Assembly: GCA_002811675.1 (NCBI GenBank)
Contig: PDIM01010323.1
Span: 97,585 to 161,584 of the forward strand
DNA from: Ichthyosporea sp. XGB-2017a
Lineage: Eukaryota > Opisthokonta > Ichthyosporea
Direction: 5' to 3'
Length of the DNA: 64,000 nt
The number at the start of each line of letters is the position of its first letter. The stretch's first letter is position 1. A program made the translations under genes and the position numbers. The notes under the pieces were generated by a model. It was not told the DNA's origin and did no database searches. It saw nothing but the letters and a program-made list of their open reading frames with translations. This document shows positions 11,289-21,536 of the stretch, piece by piece.

Positions 11289-11890
11289 TTTAACTCGATT
11301 CTTCCTTTAACTCGCATGTGAAACAAACAAAAAGATCGGGACGGTAGGCGCGAAGAGTTCCTTGATGAGGGGACTGCGTGAGTGTGTGTGTCGTTATAAC
11401 ACAGGTAAGAACAATCAAAGCAAGGTAAGGCCGCTGTGGGCTGCCTAGTCGAGTCTTCTGTGAATCTGGGTTAATTGGAGGATTTACTCAACTACTGTAA
11501 GTCGAGCAGTAAAGTAACTGCAGGGCTGCACCGCGGCCCGCATTGGTGTAAAGACTGGAGAGTGGTGACTGTGGGGATGCGCGGCCTGTACGGTGTACCT
11601 CACGGGTGGGGTTAGGGTTATTATAAACTGGACCACGTGACTGCATAATAAATAATTGAAATAATGATTCATTTGTGGATAAAAATAGGTCTATAGCCAC
11701 AGGAGGAGGCTGCAGTGCAATACATATCTCAGCAGAGATATAACTTTAAGATAACTTGTAATAAGTATAGCTATAAGTTATACACTTCTTGCACAATAAC
11801 ACGTCTGCCCATGCTACTACTGCAGCGGGGACTCATGACTGGGCTCATTTGGGGACTCAGATTATATTAGAAGGTGTGTGATTAGGAACC
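11289..11890. promoter_or_regulatory. Divergent promoter, AAA ATPase / TPR protein
   Basis: 602 bp without a convincing gene. It carries GTTAGGG at 11611-11617 in the context GGGTTAGGGTTATTATAA, CA/GT-rich stretches and an AT-rich patch at 11640-11790. No CAGCTG box is seen. Confidence 0.5.
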
Positions 11891-12781
11891 ATGACCACCG
11901 ATCAACATGTTGGGGGATGCCCCTCAGAAAAAGAGACTGAAATGACAATGAATACAAGCCTCGTGGAAGCCATTGATCCTTTCGCAATGTCATTGCTGCA
12001 AAGGAAGAGCATATATCTGTTTGCGACCCAGTGTGAAAAGAAAAAGCAGGAAAAAGAGGCTGAAGTGTGCTATCTCAAGTGTATTCAGGGATTGTCAAGC
12101 AATTCGGAGTTTGAAGAATTGCCAAAGTGTCTTCATGCTTTGGCAAATCTGTATTCACAGCAAGGTGACTTTGAAAAGGCTTTGCCGTTTGTACAAGCAG
12201 AAAAAATGTTTTATGAAAATGCAATCATTGATTCTCAAAAACATAATGAAAAAAATACTCTCGGGCTGGCGGAAAGTAACGAAAGTACTGTGGAAGAAGA
12301 AAATTCAAATGCTGCCAAACGAGCACAAGAGTTTGAGATGCTGAGCAAGTTATGTAGAGATGAAAACAAGCCTTCATTGGCTCTTGAATATGCTGCTAAG
12401 GCGCTAAAACTCAAAAAGGATGCGTTTGGTGAGGATGCCCTCCGCTCTCCGGAACACATTCAGATATTTACATGCGCTTATGCGGATGTAGGGAAGAAAG
12501 CTTATATGGAGTCTATGCAAAAGTACCTGAATATTCCAAAAGAAGAGAGGGAAGCCATTGAATCTCCCGATATAGATGATGGTGCCCTTCCTCTTCAGAC
12601 GTTTTTGTTTCGTGTAGCTGTCTCGATTTTCGTTCTTATAGGCTCCCTCGTTATTGTTTGGAAATGCTTCTGCTGGTATAGCCGCGATATATGTCAAGAA
12701 GTTTCCGATGAACTGTACTTTATTGATCTAAGACTAAGATTTCTTCTATTTTCACTAAAGGAGCATCTTGTCTTGTCATAA
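11891..12781 (+). CDS. Unknown TPR-like protein with C-terminal transmembrane helix
   Basis: Single exon, 296 aa. I do not recognise the family. Residues about 45-115 form two TPR-like helical hairpins (A-x2-C-Y-L-K-C and L-A-N-L-Y-S-Q-Q-G-D-F-E-K-A), and a further one lies at about 165-200 (L-A-L-E-Y-A-A-K-A-L-K-L-K). A single hydrophobic helix follows at about 242-263 (VSIFVLIGSLVIVW), with a 30-residue tail. The layout suggests a cytosolic TPR domain anchored to a membrane near its C-terminus. Consortin-like proteins were considered but the match is too weak. It is convergent with biotin-protein ligase, with only 41 bp between the stops. Confidence 0.7.
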   Translation: MTTDQHVGGCPSEKETEMTMNTSLVEAIDPFAMSLLQRKSIYLFATQCEKKKQEKEAEVCYLKCIQGLSSNSEFEELPKCLHALANLYSQQGDFEKALPFVQAEKMFYENAIIDSQKHNEKNTLGLAESNESTVEEENSNAAKRAQEFEMLSKLCRDENKPSLALEYAAKALKLKKDAFGEDALRSPEHIQIFTCAYADVGKKAYMESMQKYLNIPKEEREAIESPDIDDGALPLQTFLFRVAVSIFVLIGSLVIVWKCFCWYSRDICQEVSDELYFIDLRLRFLLFSLKEHLVLS

Positions 12782-12822
12782 GCATAATTCGCAAAGTTCA
12801 AGCACATATATTTCACATTTTT

Positions 12823-14997
12823 CTATTTCTTGGGGTAAACAAGACCTTTCAATAGATCAAAACTGTTATAATCTGGATGTACTTCTGCAATTTCTCCCGA
12901 GTCGATATCTTTGACTTTGATTCCTCCAAACTCCATTCCAATTCCTTCTATTTGGCATCTTTTGGAGCATCCGCTGTTGTCTATAACGTTTACTACTTGG
13001 CCACTGTACATCCAACACAAACAACGCAAAAGTACAAACATATTTGTTAGTGACCCCATTTATCTTCCATAAGTACCGTGGACTATTCACACAAGAACAA
13101 AAATTTTACCTATGTAACCATCGTTTGTAGTATTTGTCAAGAAGAGGCTGGAACCCTGAATTCTTGAACACGCTAAATAAATCCCCGAAAGTATTCATTA
13201 TAATGGCCAAAAGTTCTTCTTTCGAAAATTCCTTAATGGACGTGTTCCCATTTCGTATAGCGCATCTGATGGCTTGATTTATGCAGCTGGTGGGCTCGGC
13301 GTTCGACAAGTTAACTCCACACCCAGTTAGTAGAACAAACTCTCCATCGATGAAGTTGGACGACACTAGTACACCCCCAACTTTAGAAAATCCATCCCCG
13401 TTTTCATTTCCCAAATAAATGTCGTTGGGCCACTTCAAGCGCAGAGGGATATCCTTGTTCAAAAGCAAATGCAATAGTAATTTCCTCGTAAGCACACACT
13501 ATCTATAGCATCCCCCTCGACTGTCTTTCTACTTACCTCATAGCCTGGAATAGTTCTTACGCCTTCAACCACCGCTAGCGAAACAACGTATTGGAGAAAA
13601 ACAACACTTTCACTAGCAGGAAATCTCAATAAAAACGAAAACATAAGACATCCTTCAGGTGAAATCCACTTATTCCCCCCCCTTCCTTTACCATTTACCT
13701 GGCGGTCAGCCGTAAACACAAGCCCATGCGGAATACTATTAAGAACTTTAAAGTTTCTACAAGACACAATGAAAATTAGTGCGATAATTGTCGTTTTGCG
13801 AAGTTATTCAAAAAAGCTAGTTAGAACGTCCATTCAATTAAAGCCCTCCACCCTAGCAACGAGATCCAGAGATAGATAAAGAATTGCAAATATAATCACT
13901 ATTATCATGCACAATAGTCCATACTTCTCCAACAGCGACTGAGTACTTGTCACCACACTGCCATACATTAACATGTTCCCAAATTCTCCTTTGATATTGG
14001 CAAAATATTCTCTTTCGTTAAAATGAAAAGTTTCGGGTGAATCATCCGAAATATACACAGGAACATACCCCTCGCTGGCGTCACCTTTACAGTCTTCTTT
14101 AGATTTTACAAAATGAAACCCTGGATTCTCTGCAGGTTTACTAGTTTCAAGGATAGCGTTCAACTTTTCCCCAATTTCTTCAACATCATCCCCATGAAGC
14201 GATGCAAGTTTCAGGGGTGTCACATAAATCCCAGGAAGGCTAACCTTGTCCAATTCCCTCGTGTCTAAACCAAGCTTCTTTAAGAGCACCCCCAAGAACT
14301 CAAGCCGTCTACTGTTCGTTTCTTTTATGCGCGGGATGATCTTTTGCAAATACGGATCTGATATATCCATATCATTTGGATTAAATTCAATGTGAACTCC
14401 AGATAGAATCGCCAAGCCCTTGCCAACGCTGCATTGCACAACACAAGTTTCATTATTCAGCTCTGAATATGTAGCCAAAGATTTGACGCTCGGGTATTTA
14501 CTCACATCTGAAAAGTAGCATCCACCATTGAAATACGCATTAAGTAGACCCCAATCTTTTGCTTCGATAGGGGCTGCATGAGAATATTCTTCAGACTGAT
14601 ACCGGTACCCTGGGTATGCAGATCCTTTGGCTACTCCTGGAAAGAAGGCCAATTCTCTGTCGCCAACCACTTCCATTGCCGTTCCCACTTCAAACTCAAC
14701 TCGCCCAGAGCCGTAATATGCACCAGCGCAAAAAGCTAAAAATCCACCCCCATTTTCAACAAAAGTCCGGATTTTCTGGTTTCCACACCCATTCAGTTTT
14801 TTGCAGTAAGGCAAGTCTCTACCACCAGGGAACACCAACACTTTTGTGTATTCTTCCCACGGCTCATTGATCAAGATTTCCGAATCCACCTTTTTCACAT
14901 CATATTTGTGCGACAAAAACTGCGACAATGACTTCACAGCCTCAGCAACACAGCATGGAGAAGCCCCTGGTCCATCATACACGAGCACATATGCCAT
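12823..14997 (-). CDS. HLCS: Biotin-protein ligase / holocarboxylase synthetase
   Basis: Four exons: 14997-13925, 13756-13537, 13453-13110, 13003-12823; 605 aa. Residues 1 to about 230 form the BPL_N glutamine-amidotransferase-like domain (PGGRDLPYC; GGGFLAFCAGAYYG nucleophile-elbow region) typical of fungal Bpl1 and human HLCS. The catalytic domain starts near 342 (YGSVVTSTQSLLE) and holds the biotin-loop GKGRGGNKW, KWPNDIYL at 438, KVGGVLV and GCGVNL; the C-terminal cap domain begins at WLHSGQVV. The enzyme attaches biotin to carboxylases through biotinyl-AMP. The splice joins rebuild conserved motifs exactly (LLE-K-NFKVL, GYE-DIPLRLKW, WLH-S-GQVV). Intron 1 is unusually long (168 bp), with a weak GTATGG donor. 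Confidence 0.92.
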
Positions 14998-15438
14998 TAT
15001 GCCTTCACTCACACTCAAACTTGAATCAACAGAGGCTCTACACAGACTCTAGCTACACGATATATCCACTAAATCTTATATCCACTAAATAACACAAGAA
15101 CCACACAATTCATAATTGGTTATGTAATTCATTCATTATGGGGATCAGTGGGGGCCCTGATCATCGTGAATTATGGGGGGCAGCTGCAGGGACCCCTTCC
15201 CCTGCTCTGGCTCGTGTTGTTATTTAGCATTACTCATTAGCTTGTGTTTTGTTTCCTGTCCAGCTGGCTTCCTTCCTCAAGCTATACTGTCTGTATTCTT
15301 CAATCTATCCTTTCTGCCTCCTTAAAGGTGTATATTGGGTGTCCTTTGTTTAAGAGGCTATTGTGGGGGACAGGTGGGCTAAGTTGGTGCATTGAAAGAG
15401 TCGGGGAGGGGATTGTTTGTCCAAGCGTGGGGAGAAGT
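14998..15438. promoter_or_regulatory. Divergent promoter, biotin-protein ligase / XPO4
   Basis: 441 bp. A 14-bp tandem direct repeat, TATATCCACTAAAT, lies at 15061-15074 and 15077-15090. CAGCTG boxes lie at 15181-15186 and 15261-15266. A frame open into XPO4 from 15244 has no ATG and is regarded as 5' UTR. Confidence 0.5.
15061..15090. repeat. 14-bp tandem direct repeat
   Basis: Two perfect copies of TATATCCACTAAAT with a 2-nt spacer (period 16) sit 64 bp upstream of the biotin-protein ligase ATG. Confidence 0.9.
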
Positions 15439-18400
15439 ATGGAACAGATTGTTCACACCCTTGAAGGGGCGGCTCAGGAGTTGCTGGCTCCACCGAATCT
15501 TGTAACAAAAGAAAGAAGGCAGGCTGCTGAAAAGGTTTTTCTAGATCTTCAAGAAAGCAAGGATTTGATAACGCTTTGCCAGTTCACTTTGGAACATACC
15601 AAAAATGCTTTTGTGCTGTTTGAAGCCGCTTCAGGAATCAAGAAAGCAATCTTACGAGATTGGTCTGTAATGGAAGGGCAGGACATCGAGAATCTGAGAA
15701 GTTATTTGCTTACGTATGTAACTAGAAACTATGGCATTGAATCTTTTATTCGCGAACAAATACTCCAAGGGGCTGCGATTATCCTAAAAAGGGGCTGGCT
15801 TGATGAAGAAAAGTCTGCTTCAATGAAGTCAGTGTTTTTTGAACAGCTTTTCCAGTTATTGGGTATGGATGTAAATATGCAGTTAATCGCCTGCTCTCTA
15901 ATGTTGCGGGTAGTAGAAGAGTTTTCAACCTCTTCAAAGTCGAGTGATATCGGATTTACTTGGGAATTCCACCATAAATGTAAATTGTCATTTGAGCAAA
16001 GTGCTCTAAAGAGGATCTATGAGCTTTGCTTGGAAGTTTTGAAAAGGTTCAATGGGGCAGGCAGTTTGTCTGCGTTGGGTCCTAGTGAATTAGAACTTCT
16101 GTCAAATATGTCGAAGCTGGCAGATAAAATTGTAAGTTGGGATTTTGCTGTAGGAAAGTCGAAAAGAAGTGTTGGCTCATTCGAACCAGATCAGGATGTT
16201 TTGTTGCGGCCTGGTGCCAATTGGAGGGAAGATTTTTTGAATGAAGAAAGAATTAGCTTATTCTTTGATCTTCATAGAAAAATTAGGAACAATAGCACTG
16301 CCGCGCACCATACATTGCAATGTCTCGCTCAGCTGGCGTCTTTAACGGGTTCAGTCTTTGAGAATGAACAGCAAGAGGCGCTTTATCTTTCTTATGTAGC
16401 TAAGGGCATAACTTCGCTAATTAGAGATATTTTGGCGCTTGGTGGACGGCAAGGAGAAGTTGCTGACATGGGTGCAGAGCTATATGGGCTTTGTAGTGTT
16501 ATCAATAGGCTTGTGCTTAGTTTCAAAGGGGAAATATTTATGCATTTAGGGGAAGACTTTTCAGTATTAGTTGAACAAATAATGGGGTTGACTTCGTTCT
16601 GTCTTCATCGCACGACAACTGATTTTGAGGATACATTCGACATTGAAGCATTCGACCAGCTTCTGGGTGCATGGGACCAATTCATGTCATTTGACTGCTT
16701 TGGTATGGGATTTTTCAGACAACCAGCTGGTCACATTTTTCAAGTTTACGTTGAAACGAGATTGAAAAGAGCAAGCTTAGAGATTGAAAATTACAATGAT
16801 GAGGAGGAGTTGGGGGATGATGACACTAACTTTGATGACCAACTGTGTGGTGTGGCTTTGCTAGGAAGGTACGCTGCTAAGGAGTCTGCAGCTTACATGT
16901 GCAAAATGTTAAATGAACGTATTAATGCACTTGAAAGTGCCCTAAGTGGGCAATCGGTAAACCAAGATCTGAGTGGGCTCTTTGAAGATCTTCATTGGCT
17001 TCTTTTGATTGCTGGGCATTTTTTGGCTGATGTGGGAGAAGGAGAAAAACCTTTGATCCCAGGTCCAATTCTGAGCTTGTCTATTGAGTCGTCTGCAGGG
17101 AATTTTGAAGATTACGTTTTGGGAATTGCAAGTCTGGTTTTCCGGTTGGTTGAGATAGAAAACAAGGCTTTACTGGCGTCCCAAAGCGGTAAGCTCAGCC
17201 CTCTGCTAGCTGAAGATATTGTATGGTTTGTGGGCCGATGGCTTAAAACATATTTGCTGCCTGATGAAAACGATTACAAGCAGCTTAGTCAGAATATTGT
17301 AAACAACTTTGGAAGGGATAGCGATGGGGGAAAACTTCTTGTAGGGTGCATAATGACGAAGATATGTGTTAACTTAACCTTTTGGACTGGTGAAGTTGAT
17401 GTAGAAGAGGAATCTGTAAAGACTTTGCTGGCGATGGCCAAATTACCGTCAATTCGCAGCATAATCATCCAAGATGAGAACTTGTGGACGCTTGCCAATT
17501 CTTTTGCTGATCCGAAAAGTAGCTTGAGTAAACTTCCGGGGACTGTTCAGAACCATTTGATGCATGCCATGTGTTGCATCTGTTCAGGGAGAGAAGACCC
17601 TGCCTTTATACAGCGTCTACAAGGTATCTTGCAGATGATAGAACTGAGGTTTTCTTCTTTGCTTAATAAGCCTAATTTTATCGCTATTTCTCAGCAGCCA
17701 GGAACAATTACGGAAATAACTAATATCATGGAACTTTTAAGGGGGTGTTGCTGTGCATCTGATAGCAGAAACACGAGATTGATGTTTCCTCTATTTTCAA
17801 AGTATTTTGAACACATTGTCAAACTTCTTAGAGTTTACAAGAATTGCTCGGAAACATCTGTGTATGTCCTGGAGTTTTTTAAAGATTTTGTCAAGTACCA
17901 GCTCGGATATTTGACAGATGCTGAGCGAAGTGTGGTGTATGAGACCAGCCTTTTGCTAATGAAAACTTATGCAGAATGCAATACGGGAAAGTACAAAAAG
18001 CCTGATTCAAATTCAGAAGAAGAGCAATACTACGATTTATTGCTGTTTTTGAAAATTCTGACCTATCTCATTTCTCAAGACAATCTAGATTTTAGTAGTC
18101 CTGAAGTAAGAACTTTACCGAATGAATCTGGTCCCCAAGTAGCGGATGTGGTCATTTACGGTATAAACATCGTTATTCCCTTTATGAACAAAGAAATGCT
18201 GTGTTTTCCTAAGCTCGGGGCTCAATACTTTAAATTGATCAATATTCTTTGTGAATTGTATCCTCAGACGGTTTCTTCAACCTCCGAAAGTCTCATCCGG
18301 AGCATCATGGGGTCGCTCACAATAGGATTACAATCGTTCGTATCGGATGTTACACGGTTAGTATTTGAGTCGATCGCGTCCTTGGCGGCTTTTAATTATA

Positions 18401-18768
18401 ATCTTGAAATGAAGACACTATCGGCCGACTTGAATTCCCCAATGTCAATAACATTGCAATCGTTTTTAAGGTCCATATTTGAAATGTTTTTATTTCAGAA
18501 TTTCGACATGGATTTGCTTGAAGCTGCGTCAGATGCATTCTTTGCTCTTATATGTTTTCGACACCAAACATATTCTTCTCTAGTAAAAGAGTTATTGGCC
18601 ACCCAGGCTGGCTCCAAATATTTTGACCGTTCGGAAGCTGCTTTTGCATCCCTACTTACGGCCAACGGTGGTGTACAAGCTATTTATGACCGACAAAACA
18701 AGTCGAGGTTCAGAAAAAATCTGTCCTTTTTTCTCATGGACGTAAGGGCCTATTTCCGCAAAAAGTAA
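15439..18768 (+). CDS. XPO4: Exportin-4
   Basis: Single exon, 1109 aa (human XPO4 is 1151). Karyopherin-beta receptor known to export eIF5A and SMAD3 from the nucleus with Ran-GTP. The N-terminus follows XPO4 closely: LAPPNLVTKERRQAAE, VLFEAASGIKKAILRDW, LRSYLLTYVTRNYG, REQILQGAAIILKRG, EFSTSSKSSDIG, then LRPGANWREDFL and FDLHRKIRNNS followed by LQCLAQLASLTG. The rest is all-helical HEAT-like sequence without internal breaks; an acidic insert (DDEEELGDDDTNFDD-type) lies near 450. The ATG at 15439 matches the XPO4 start region. The gene converges on TFG; AATAAA at 18853-18858 is the probable poly(A) signal. Confidence 0.93.
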   Translation: MEQIVHTLEGAAQELLAPPNLVTKERRQAAEKVFLDLQESKDLITLCQFTLEHTKNAFVLFEAASGIKKAILRDWSVMEGQDIENLRSYLLTYVTRNYGIESFIREQILQGAAIILKRGWLDEEKSASMKSVFFEQLFQLLGMDVNMQLIACSLMLRVVEEFSTSSKSSDIGFTWEFHHKCKLSFEQSALKRIYELCLEVLKRFNGAGSLSALGPSELELLSNMSKLADKIVSWDFAVGKSKRSVGSFEPDQDVLLRPGANWREDFLNEERISLFFDLHRKIRNNSTAAHHTLQCLAQLASLTGSVFENEQQEALYLSYVAKGITSLIRDILALGGRQGEVADMGAELYGLCSVINRLVLSFKGEIFMHLGEDFSVLVEQIMGLTSFCLHRTTTDFEDTFDIEAFDQLLGAWDQFMSFDCFGMGFFRQPAGHIFQVYVETRLKRASLEIENYNDEEELGDDDTNFDDQLCGVALLGRYAAKESAAYMCKMLNERINALESALSGQSVNQDLSGLFEDLHWLLLIAGHFLADVGEGEKPLIPGPILSLSIESSAGNFEDYVLGIASLVFRLVEIENKALLASQSGKLSPLLAEDIVWFVGRWLKTYLLPDENDYKQLSQNIVNNFGRDSDGGKLLVGCIMTKICVNLTFWTGEVDVEEESVKTLLAMAKLPSIRSIIIQDENLWTLANSFADPKSSLSKLPGTVQNHLMHAMCCICSGREDPAFIQRLQGILQMIELRFSSLLNKPNFIAISQQPGTITEITNIMELLRGCCCASDSRNTRLMFPLFSKYFEHIVKLLRVYKNCSETSVYVLEFFKDFVKYQLGYLTDAERSVVYETSLLLMKTYAECNTGKYKKPDSNSEEEQYYDLLLFLKILTYLISQDNLDFSSPEVRTLPNESGPQVADVVIYGINIVIPFMNKEMLCFPKLGAQYFKLINILCELYPQTVSSTSESLIRSIMGSLTIGLQSFVSDVTRLVFESIASLAAFNYNLEMKTLSADLNSPMSITLQSFLRSIFEMFLFQNFDMDLLEAASDAFFALICFRHQTYSSLVKELLATQAGSKYFDRSEAAFASLLTANGGVQAIYDRQNKSRFRKNLSFFLMDVRAYFRKK

Positions 18769-18852
18769 TACAGAAAAATGTAATGCATGGACAATACTTG
18801 TGATAGCGTATACGTTCAAATTTTGGGCTCAAAGCTAAACCACAGGTACACG

Positions 18853-18858
18853 AATAAA
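18853..18858 (+). terminator. Poly(A) signal of XPO4
   Basis: AATAAA lies 85 nt after the XPO4 stop and 19 nt before the TFG stop on the opposite strand, so cleavage is expected at or inside the TFG coding end. Confidence 0.5.
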
Positions 18859-18876
18859 TTATCCACGACAAAAGCT

Positions 18877-19974
18877 TTAATAGTATCGCTGCTGTTGTGT
18901 ATTTTGCTGCTGCTGCCCACTAGACTGTTGCGCATACGCATTTGGATGATACTGTGCCTGTCCTGGATTATTGTAATACGTTTGCTGTTGTTGTATCTGG
19001 CTAGGGGGGGTCTGTTGTGGAGCGGTTTGCTGTTGCTGCTGCTGACCATAGATTTGCTGAGGATTATTCCCATATTGTGGCTGATATTGCGCCGCAGAAC
19101 CTGATTGTTGGGTGGAGAAGTTTGTTTGTATTTGCGCCTGTGGTCCCATCTGCTGTGGTACCTGCCTTCCAGATTGTACTTGTGGCATTTGTGCAGCAGC
19201 CTGCTGAGGTATTTGAGAGCCCGTGTTTTGAGGCATTTGCATTCCAATCTGCTGGGGCATCTGAGCGCCAGCCTTCTGAGGTACTTGCGCGCCTGTTGCT
19301 TGGGGCTGCGTTTGTACGTTGCCATACTGAAGCCTTTCGGTTTGAGCAACGCTTTCTGACCCCGACTGTTGCTCATAACTCGAGGGTCTTGCAGTATCGT
19401 CTCTAGGAACTGCTATTTCAGGGGTCTTGGGTTTTTCCTCTGACGCTGTCGAGTTTTTATCACTCAATGGATCAAAGTTTTTACTTACATCAGGGTCAAC
19501 GGGTGCTGTTGGAGCTCCAACTTCATTATCTTTTCCGGGCAATGCATTGGACACTGTTCTAGAAAGAAACTCCATCTTCTTATTGAGTTCATTAAGGCCT
19601 TCCAGAATAACAGCTTGCAGGTGCGGACTGGCATTCGTACACTTATTAGTATCAGGATTAACATATATAACAATTTTAAGAACTTTGCTTGAGTGTATTG
19701 TGGCGTACTCCAGATCAGCATCGTTTACAATTGTAATAAGGTCTCCATCTTCATCAAAATATTTGAACAAAGTCTTATCCGAAGGTTTCAAAGAGCCCTT
19801 AAATACAGAAGCACATAATTCGCTCAGCTCCTTTAGAGTGATGTCATCCTTATCTAATGGCAAACGTCTAATATCCCCATTGAGATCCAGCTTCACAACC
19901 AGCTTTTGCGAAACATCCAAGGCGTGGATGTGTTTCAAAGCAGCATAGCCATCGTTCCCACTCATGGTACTCAT
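18877..19974 (-). CDS. TFG: TFG-like protein: PB1 domain, coiled coil, Gln/Pro-rich tail
   Basis: Single exon, 365 aa. The PB1 domain at about 22-104 has an N-terminal basic cluster Lys (KLVVKLDLNGDIRR) and the acidic OPCA motif (YFDEDGDLITIVNDADLEYA), so it could self-oligomerise. A short coiled coil follows (LNELNKKMEFLSRTV, about 122-138). A spacer with a GKDNE/PDVSKNFDPLS stretch leads into a long Gln/Pro/Ala/Tyr-rich tail with PQxxGxQMPQ repeats ending QQQRYY. This matches human TFG in order and length (400 aa); TFG organises COPII carriers at ER exit sites. M1 at 19974 and M4 at 19965 are both possible starts. Confidence 0.85.
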   Translation of the reverse strand: MSTMSGNDGYAALKHIHALDVSQKLVVKLDLNGDIRRLPLDKDDITLKELSELCASVFKGSLKPSDKTLFKYFDEDGDLITIVNDADLEYATIHSSKVLKIVIYVNPDTNKCTNASPHLQAVILEGLNELNKKMEFLSRTVSNALPGKDNEVGAPTAPVDPDVSKNFDPLSDKNSTASEEKPKTPEIAVPRDDTARPSSYEQQSGSESVAQTERLQYGNVQTQPQATGAQVPQKAGAQMPQQIGMQMPQNTGSQIPQQAAAQMPQVQSGRQVPQQMGPQAQIQTNFSTQQSGSAAQYQPQYGNNPQQIYGQQQQQQTAPQQTPPSQIQQQQTYYNNPGQAQYHPNAYAQQSSGQQQQNTQQQRYY

Positions 19975-20555
19975 TTCAATGGACTTTTCTTGGATTTAAC
20001 CGCTATTACAATATAAGCTAAATCAAAAGCAACACTAACAGCAATATACACAGCTGGGAAAGACAAGAGAAGGCCTAGGTAGGGGAGAGAAGTAAATGGA
20101 GGTTATGGTGTAAATCAGACACAACACGGACGGATTTAGCAAAGCCAGTTTGACAGAGAAGAAATTGCAGTAGTTCAAAAACCACAATAATTCTCACAAG
20201 CGGTGTTCCACAATTGAACAGCAGCTGGAGCTGTACCGCGTCTCTCTCATGCCAGGTACAGGGGCGAGGAGGACAGATCATGGAGGGGAGGGTTAGGGCT
20301 GTGTGGGGCCTCTACAGTCTGCACTGTGCAGTACGCCCCCGCCAATCTGCATCGATCATCATCTGTTTGTGACATGTCTGTTTCCTTACTTTGGTCACAT
20401 AGTTATATTAATCAAAGTGTTAACTGTTGGCCCAGATTTGTGACGCGTAAACTTTTGTGCTGAATTCAGAGTTGGACATTTGGGTTTGTTTTCGGGGCAG
20501 ACTTGTAGTTGTTTAAGCTTTATTTTGTGGATAATAGTGTACAGATTTAGGAATC
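19975..20555. promoter_or_regulatory. Divergent promoter, TFG / ankyrin protein
   Basis: 581 bp without a gene. GTTAGGG lies at 20292-20298, and CAGCTG at 20051-20056 and 20222-20227. The core around 20200-20345 is GC-rich. Confidence 0.5.
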
Positions 20556-21317
20556 ATGGATGGGAAAACTTTGGCACAAAAGATAAAACAAATTGGGGAG
20601 GTGCCAAAGAAAGGGTGGACGCCACTTGCATTTTGGGCTGAAAAAGGGGAGGAAGATGTTGTGAAAGCCCTTCTTGAAAAAGATGTTGATCCTGATGGGG
20701 TGACAACAGAAGGAGTGACGCCTTTGCAATATGCTGCCCAGGAAGGCCACGCCGGCGTGGTGCTGCTTTTGCTGGAACATGGTGCTGAGATTGATTCAGA
20801 AGGCACTCGATTTAGTACTGCACTCATGCGCGCATGTAACGGTGGGCATCTGGATGTTATTCGCATTCTTTTAGAAAAGGGTGCAGATCTTAATTACGAG
20901 GGTCAAACGGGGGATACTGCACTTATGAACTGCATCGCTGGCAAACATCTTGAAGCCTTTAAACTGTTGCTCAATCATGGGGTTGATATCAACTTTGAGG
21001 GCGAGAAAGGGAGGGGATTCACACCGTTGATGTTTGCCACATTTAACCAGCAAAAAGAGATGGTACGTTTACTGCTAGCCAAGGGCTGTCGAATCAATAG
21101 ACCTTCCCGAAAAACTGGTTGGACAGCGAAATCAGTAGCCATTCGCGTTGGAAATGAGGAGATTCTCCAAATGCTAGAGAGTGCCCCGCAAGACAGTTCG
21201 ATCGATCCGGAAGTTGTTCTGGCGAAAATTTACGGTTTCATATTTCTGTATGGGCCAATTCTTGTTCTTTGTAGCGTTGTATTTTATCTTTTGTATGTTT
21301 CTGGGCACATTTACTAG
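20556..21317 (+). CDS. Ankyrin-repeat protein with C-terminal membrane anchor
   Basis: Single exon, 253 aa. About five ankyrin repeats span residues 20-190 (GWTPLAFWAEKGEEDVVKAL; GVTPLQYAAQEGHAGVVLLL; TALMRACNGGHLDVIRILL; TALMNCIAGKHLEAFKLLL; FTPLMFATFNQQKEMVRLLL), plus a degenerate sixth. A hydrophobic helix follows at about 225-250 (FIFLYGPILVLCSVVFYLLY), 3-4 residues from the end, so the protein is probably tail-anchored with the repeats in the cytosol. No enzymatic domain is seen. Partner and membrane are unknown. AATAAA at 21371-21376 ends the transcript. Confidence 0.8.
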   Translation: MDGKTLAQKIKQIGEVPKKGWTPLAFWAEKGEEDVVKALLEKDVDPDGVTTEGVTPLQYAAQEGHAGVVLLLLEHGAEIDSEGTRFSTALMRACNGGHLDVIRILLEKGADLNYEGQTGDTALMNCIAGKHLEAFKLLLNHGVDINFEGEKGRGFTPLMFATFNQQKEMVRLLLAKGCRINRPSRKTGWTAKSVAIRVGNEEILQMLESAPQDSSIDPEVVLAKIYGFIFLYGPILVLCSVVFYLLYVSGHIY

Positions 21318-21370
21318 AAATGCGAAGCCGCCGGTGAAGTGTTATTAAGGGATAGCCTGCTTCAACAAAC

Positions 21371-21471
21371 AATAAAAACACTACGATGGATTATGGTTTG
21401 GTTAGCCAAAGGGTCTATCGCCAGTACTTTCTTTAATCATATTCCGTCTCTAATCCGAGATGGTGTTTATT
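21371..21471. terminator. Poly(A) signals of the convergent ankyrin and PSMB5 genes
   Basis: AATAAA on + at 21371-21376, 54 nt after the ankyrin stop; TTTATT at 21466-21471 (minus AATAAA), 66 nt after the PSMB5 stop. The signals face each other 90 bp apart. Confidence 0.6.
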
Positions 21472-21536
21472 GTACCTTTTCGGTCTTTGCATTATTCCTA
21501 TCATACACAAATTAGCTGGGAGTTGATCCTTGGTTC

